The translations under genes and the position numbers were made by a program. A stretch of DNA of 33,915 nucleotides from Treponema sp. UBA4377 (GTDB taxonomy: Bacteria; Spirochaetota; Spirochaetia; Treponematales; Treponemataceae). The stretch is taken from assembly GCA_002391235.1 (NCBI GenBank), contig DGRX01000009.1:49726-83640 (forward strand). The letters are read 5' to 3'. Below are positions 31,606 through 33,915 of the stretch, in pieces. Position 1 is the first letter of the stretch. Every line of letters begins with the position of its first letter. The notes beneath the pieces are model-generated. The model did no database searches and had not been told where the DNA came from. It worked only from the letters and a program-made list of their open reading frames with translations.

Positions 31606-31631
31606 CTCAAAAGGCCTAAAGGCCTTTTGAG
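31606..31631 (+). terminator. Hairpin after argG
   Basis: A perfect 11-bp stem (CTCAAAAGGCC with GGCCTTTTGAG) encloses the loop TAAA, 5 bases after the argG stop. The 3' arm itself holds TTTT but no T-run follows, so termination may be partial. Confidence 0.6.
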
Positions 31632-31636
31632 GTTGA

Positions 31637-31662
31637 CGAGTTTTTGCGTTCCGCAAAACTCG
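31637..31662. repeat. Second hairpin, related to the pgk-tpiA one
   Basis: CGAGTTTTTGCG (31637-31648) pairs with CGCAAAACTCG (31652-31662), with one bulged T and the loop TTC. The sequence CAAAACTCGCGGC at 31654-31666 also occurs at 16022-16034 in the hairpin before tpiA, so the two belong to one repeat type. It ends 13 bases before the methyltransferase start. Confidence 0.6.
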
Positions 31663-31675
31663 CGGCCTTGAACCG

Positions 31676-32494
31676 ATGCAAAAAACAGAGTTAGAAAAAT
31701 ACTACGAAAAATTCGACGAGGACCACCGCCTTAAAACGCGGCACGGCCAAGTCGAATTTTTTGTTACAATGAAAAACATTTTGGCCGCCGCAAACGGAGA
31801 CTTTTCGCAAGCCCAAGAAGGGGCCGCCTCCGCGCGTCCAAACGCTCCGCTGAAAATCCTTGACGTTGGCGCGGCCACCGGCGCTTACTCCGTTCCCCTA
31901 AGCAGGCAAGGCTTTGACGTAACCGCCGTCGAGCTAGTTCCAAGCAATCTTCAAAAACTTCGCGCCAAGCACGAAAAAGTAAAGTGCTGGAAAGGCGACG
32001 CGCGCGACCTTCATTTTTTGGACGGCGCGGCCTTTGACATAGTTTTGCTTTTGGGGCCTCTCTACCACCTTCACGCGGAGGAAGACAAGCTAAAGGCTCT
32101 GACAGAGGCGGCGCGCGTTGCAAAAAAGGGCGGCCTGATTTTTTGCGCCTACACGATGAACGAATACGCCGTCACGCAATATTGCTTTGGCCAAAACAAA
32201 ATAAAGGAAAACCTTGCCTCCGGACAAATCGACAAATCCTTTAAGACCGTTTCGCGCGACGGCGACTTGTATTCCTACGTCCGCCTGGAAGACATAAACG
32301 CGCTAAAGGAAAAAAGCGGCCTTGAGCGCGTGAAAATTTTTAGCCCCGACGGACCGGCCGACTACATGAGGCGCGAGCTTAACGCGATGGACCAAGAAAC
32401 CTTTGAGCTTTTTAAAAACTACGCGCTTGAAATTTCAGAGAGGCCGGAACTCCTGGGCGCCGGAAGCCACTTGGTTGACGTGCTGCGCGAGTAG
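31676..32494 (+). CDS. Class I SAM-dependent methyltransferase
   Basis: A 272-residue Rossmann-fold methyltransferase. Motif I is LKILDVGAATGAYSVPLSRQ (59-78), followed by VTAVELVPSNLQKLR (acidic residue at the end of strand 2), FDIVLLLGPLYHLH and a motif III-like AKKGGLIFCAY. The substrate cannot be told from sequence. Residues 39-58 (including DFSQAQEGAASARPNAP) form an extra linker before motif I, whose DNA (TTCGCAAGCCCAA at 31804-31816) matches the intragenic repeat of the pseudouridine synthase gene. There is no ribosome-binding site, and a hairpin lies just upstream. The stop codon TAG (32492-32494) lies inside the intergenic element copy C, which therefore supplies the C-terminus. Confidence 0.87.
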   Translation: MQKTELEKYYEKFDEDHRLKTRHGQVEFFVTMKNILAAANGDFSQAQEGAASARPNAPLKILDVGAATGAYSVPLSRQGFDVTAVELVPSNLQKLRAKHEKVKCWKGDARDLHFLDGAAFDIVLLLGPLYHLHAEEDKLKALTEAARVAKKGGLIFCAYTMNEYAVTQYCFGQNKIKENLASGQIDKSFKTVSRDGDLYSYVRLEDINALKEKSGLERVKIFSPDGPADYMRRELNAMDQETFELFKNYALEISERPELLGAGSHLVDVLRE

Positions 32495-32548
32495 CGCCGA
32501 TATCAAGCGGCGCCGACAAGCCACACCGCAACTGGAAGCGTTTTTTTT
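32487..32548. repeat. Structured intergenic element, copy C (3' half)
   Basis: The segment starting GCGAGTAGCG and ending CCGCAACTGGAAGCG plus a T-run aligns without gaps to the right end of copy A (about 40 of 56 bases by hand). The palindrome of A and B is replaced by a different hairpin, GCGCCG-ATATCAAG-CGGCGC. The left half of the element is absent. It sits between convergent genes, as copy A does, and contains the methyltransferase stop codon. Confidence 0.7.
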
Positions 32549-32558
32549 ATTGTAGTTG

Positions 32559-33449
32559 CTACAATCTATGTATTTCCACTCCCTTGTCAAAGGCGCCGTC
32601 TTCGATCTGGCACCATTTGGAGACCGTCACTTTTTCCAAGCTGGAGCAAAATTCAAAGGCGGCCTCGCCAATCGAGCGGACGCTTAAAGGTATTTCAACG
32701 GCTCTCAATTTTTCGCAGCCGCTAAAAGCCATGGGCGCTATTTCTTCCAAGCCTTTTGGGATTTTAAACTCTTCAAGAGCGCGGCAGTTCATAAAGGCCG
32801 CCTGCTCGATTTGACGGACGCTTTTTGTAAGCGTTATTTTTTTTAGGCCGGAACAGTTTGAAAAGGCGCGCTCGCCGATCCATTCGACTGTCGGCGGAAT
32901 GTCGATTTCTTCAAGAAGTTCGCAGCCGTCAAAGGCGAACCAGCCGATTGACTTTGTTCCGCGCGGAAAAGAAAGCGAGCGCAAGTCTTTTGTTTCGGCA
33001 AAAAGAAGGGAGCGCCACTTTGCGTTGTGGACTACCGCGCCTTCGCATTTGTAGGAAGGGTTTTTTAGCAAAAAGCTTTTGGCAAAGTCGCGCGCCTTTT
33101 GGTCTTGCGACAAGTTTTGACCGCGCGCTTCTTGGTCTTGCGAAGAATTGCCGCTTGCGCCAAACGCCGCCGCCTTTTGGCCTTGCGAACGATTTTCGGC
33201 GGCGAAGGCGGATGGGGCCAGCGCGATTATGTTTGAGTCGGCCGCGACTTCCTTTAGGGAAGGGCAGGCGGCGAAGGCCAGGGGCGCGATGTAATTTAGG
33301 TTTTTGTTCAAGACGACGCGGCTTAGATTGGGGCAGGCGTAAAAGGCACCGATCCCCACCGCGTGGACTTGCTCGTTAAACTCAAGGTCTTCCAAGTCCT
33401 CGCGGCCGCTTTGAGAAAAGTTCCCGATGTAAAAAACACTGTCTTCCAT
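32559..33449 (-). CDS. BspA-type leucine-rich-repeat protein
   Basis: A 296-residue protein built of BspA-type (LRR_5) repeats, such as IGAFYACPNLSRVVLNKNLN, IGERAFSNCSGLKKITL, IEQAAFMNCRALEEFKIP and IGEAAFEFCSSLEKVTV. There is no signal peptide, so it may be cytoplasmic or exported by another route. BspA relatives in other treponemes mediate adhesion, but that role needs surface exposure. Residues about 85-120 (NRSQGQKAA, NSSQDQEA and NLSQDQKAR) break the repeat register. Their DNA is the same repeat as in the pseudouridine synthase gene. The start lies 15 bases from a -10 box shared with the divergent gene, and the 3' end faces element C. Confidence 0.88.
   Translation of the reverse strand: MEDSVFYIGNFSQSGREDLEDLEFNEQVHAVGIGAFYACPNLSRVVLNKNLNYIAPLAFAACPSLKEVAADSNIIALAPSAFAAENRSQGQKAAAFGASGNSSQDQEARGQNLSQDQKARDFAKSFLLKNPSYKCEGAVVHNAKWRSLLFAETKDLRSLSFPRGTKSIGWFAFDGCELLEEIDIPPTVEWIGERAFSNCSGLKKITLTKSVRQIEQAAFMNCRALEEFKIPKGLEEIAPMAFSGCEKLRAVEIPLSVRSIGEAAFEFCSSLEKVTVSKWCQIEDGAFDKGVEIHRL
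33097..33190 (-). repeat. Intragenic repeat copies in the leucine-rich-repeat gene
   Basis: Three copies of GGYCTTGCGA in plus-strand reading lie at 33101-33110, 33134-33143 and 33179-33188. The last extends as GGCCTTGCGAACGATTTTCG, 17 of 20 identical to 7939-7958. The gene is read from the minus strand, so they are translated as SQGQ, SQDQ and SQDQ. In the pseudouridine synthase, the corresponding sequence at 7939 is translated from the other strand as GLANNLR. Confidence 0.75.
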
Positions 33450-33464
33450 TTTATTCTTCTATTT

Positions 33465-33472
33465 ATTATAAT
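33465..33472. promoter_or_regulatory. Shared palindromic -10 region of two divergent genes
   Basis: ATTATAAT (33465-33472) is its own reverse complement, so it offers TATAAT to both strands. On the plus strand it lies 6 bases before the ATG at 33479 (leaderless prediction). On the minus strand it lies 15 bases before the ATG at 33449. No good -35 box is seen on either side. Confidence 0.45.
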
Positions 33473-33478
33473 GAAGAT

Positions 33479-33915
33479 ATGTTGGAAAAAAATCAAGCGG
33501 TTTTGTACAAAAAAAACGCCGCCGTAATCACGGAAATCGAAGGCGACAAGTTCGTCATAAAATATAGAACGGCCGCGGCCACCGACACTGGAAAAGCTGC
33601 CAAATACGATACTGTCAAAGTCCGCGAAAAGGACATCGCTCCGCTTCCGTCAAAAGGCGTGACGATAGAAAAAGTCTTGGCCTTTAGCGACGATTCCGCC
33701 GGAGCGAAAATCGCCGAAGCCTACGAGCTTTTGCAAAGCGACGAAACGACGGCCGGACAAAAAATTTCTTTTGAGGAGCTTTTGTCGCTCGTGGATTCCG
33801 CCGCGCCAAATGAAGCCGCTTTTTTTTATTTTGAAAAGCTTCGATCTTCCTTTGAATTTTCCTTTTTGGAAGACGAGCTAAAAAACGGCGCGCTTGTTTT
33901 TGCCCCCCGTTCCGC
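33479..33915 (+). CDS. Probable RNB-family ribonuclease, N-terminal part (cut by window end)
   Basis: The frame is open from ATG at 33479 to the window end (145 codons, MLEKNQAVLYKKNAAVITEI). The opening strands and KVREKDIAPLPS resemble the N-terminal SH3-like/winged part of RNase II/R-type (RNB) proteins, which often carry a KVRxKDIxLL motif before the helical domain. The catalytic RNB domain would lie beyond the window, so the call rests on this weak match. The -10 box is 6 bases upstream with no clear ribosome-binding site. It diverges from the leucine-rich-repeat gene. Confidence 0.5.
   Translation, partial: MLEKNQAVLYKKNAAVITEIEGDKFVIKYRTAAATDTGKAAKYDTVKVREKDIAPLPSKGVTIEKVLAFSDDSAGAKIAEAYELLQSDETTAGQKISFEELLSLVDSAAPNEAAFFYFEKLRSSFEFSFLEDELKNGALVFAPRS

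Overview
The window looks like chromosomal DNA of a host-associated Treponema or close spirochaete relative. The evidence is a complete nine-subunit V-type ATPase operon, the pgk-tpiA-secG run directly upstream of it, AsnA-type asparagine synthetase, spirochaete-like lipoprotein signals, a BspA-type leucine-rich-repeat protein and moderate GC content. No phage, insertion sequence, CRISPR array or rRNA is visible. The genus is inferred from gene content and was not tested by any search.

Layout. 1-330: a minus-strand tRNA-Leu(UAA) with its own promoter and a two-way hairpin terminator. 334-4090: an envelope cluster of three unrecognised secreted proteins and a secreted trypsin-like protease joined to a probable C-terminal beta-barrel. 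4105-8433: TatD nuclease, AsnA, an unrecognised protein and an RluA-type pseudouridine synthase heavily expanded by repeats. 8610-12062 (minus): an overlapping operon of OmpA-like protein, lytic transglycosylase and lipoprotein. 12154-14559 (plus): a membrane protein and a TPR protein. 14683-16821: pgk and tpiA. 17126-26369: secG, a PTS IIA-like protein and V-ATPase subunits (G/H-like, C, I, K, F, E, A, B, D). These are followed by a universal stress protein, a J-domain protein, methionine aminopeptidase, an SPFH protein and a C39-like lipoprotein. 30329-33915: argG with a possible ARG-box operator, a methyltransferase, the leucine-rich-repeat gene and the start of a probable RNB-type ribonuclease.

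Two repeat systems stand out. The first is a short degenerate DNA repeat (core TTCGCAAGRCCAAAAMGCGG) sitting in frame inside at least two, probably three, protein genes. It occurs in both orientations, so opposite strands of the same repeat are translated. This resembles the Rickettsia palindromic element phenomenon. The second is a roughly 159-bp structured intergenic element (8453-8611 and 16892-17050, plus a 62-bp 3' half at 32487-32548). Its flanking A and T runs and compensatory stem changes suggest a folded RNA or two-way terminator.

Several genes (1021, 2411, 12062, 12154, 33479) have a good -10 box only 6-11 bases before the start codon and no clear ribosome-binding site. This points to leaderless or nearly leaderless mRNAs alongside normal Shine-Dalgarno genes. 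All promoter, operator and RNA-structure calls are by eye.
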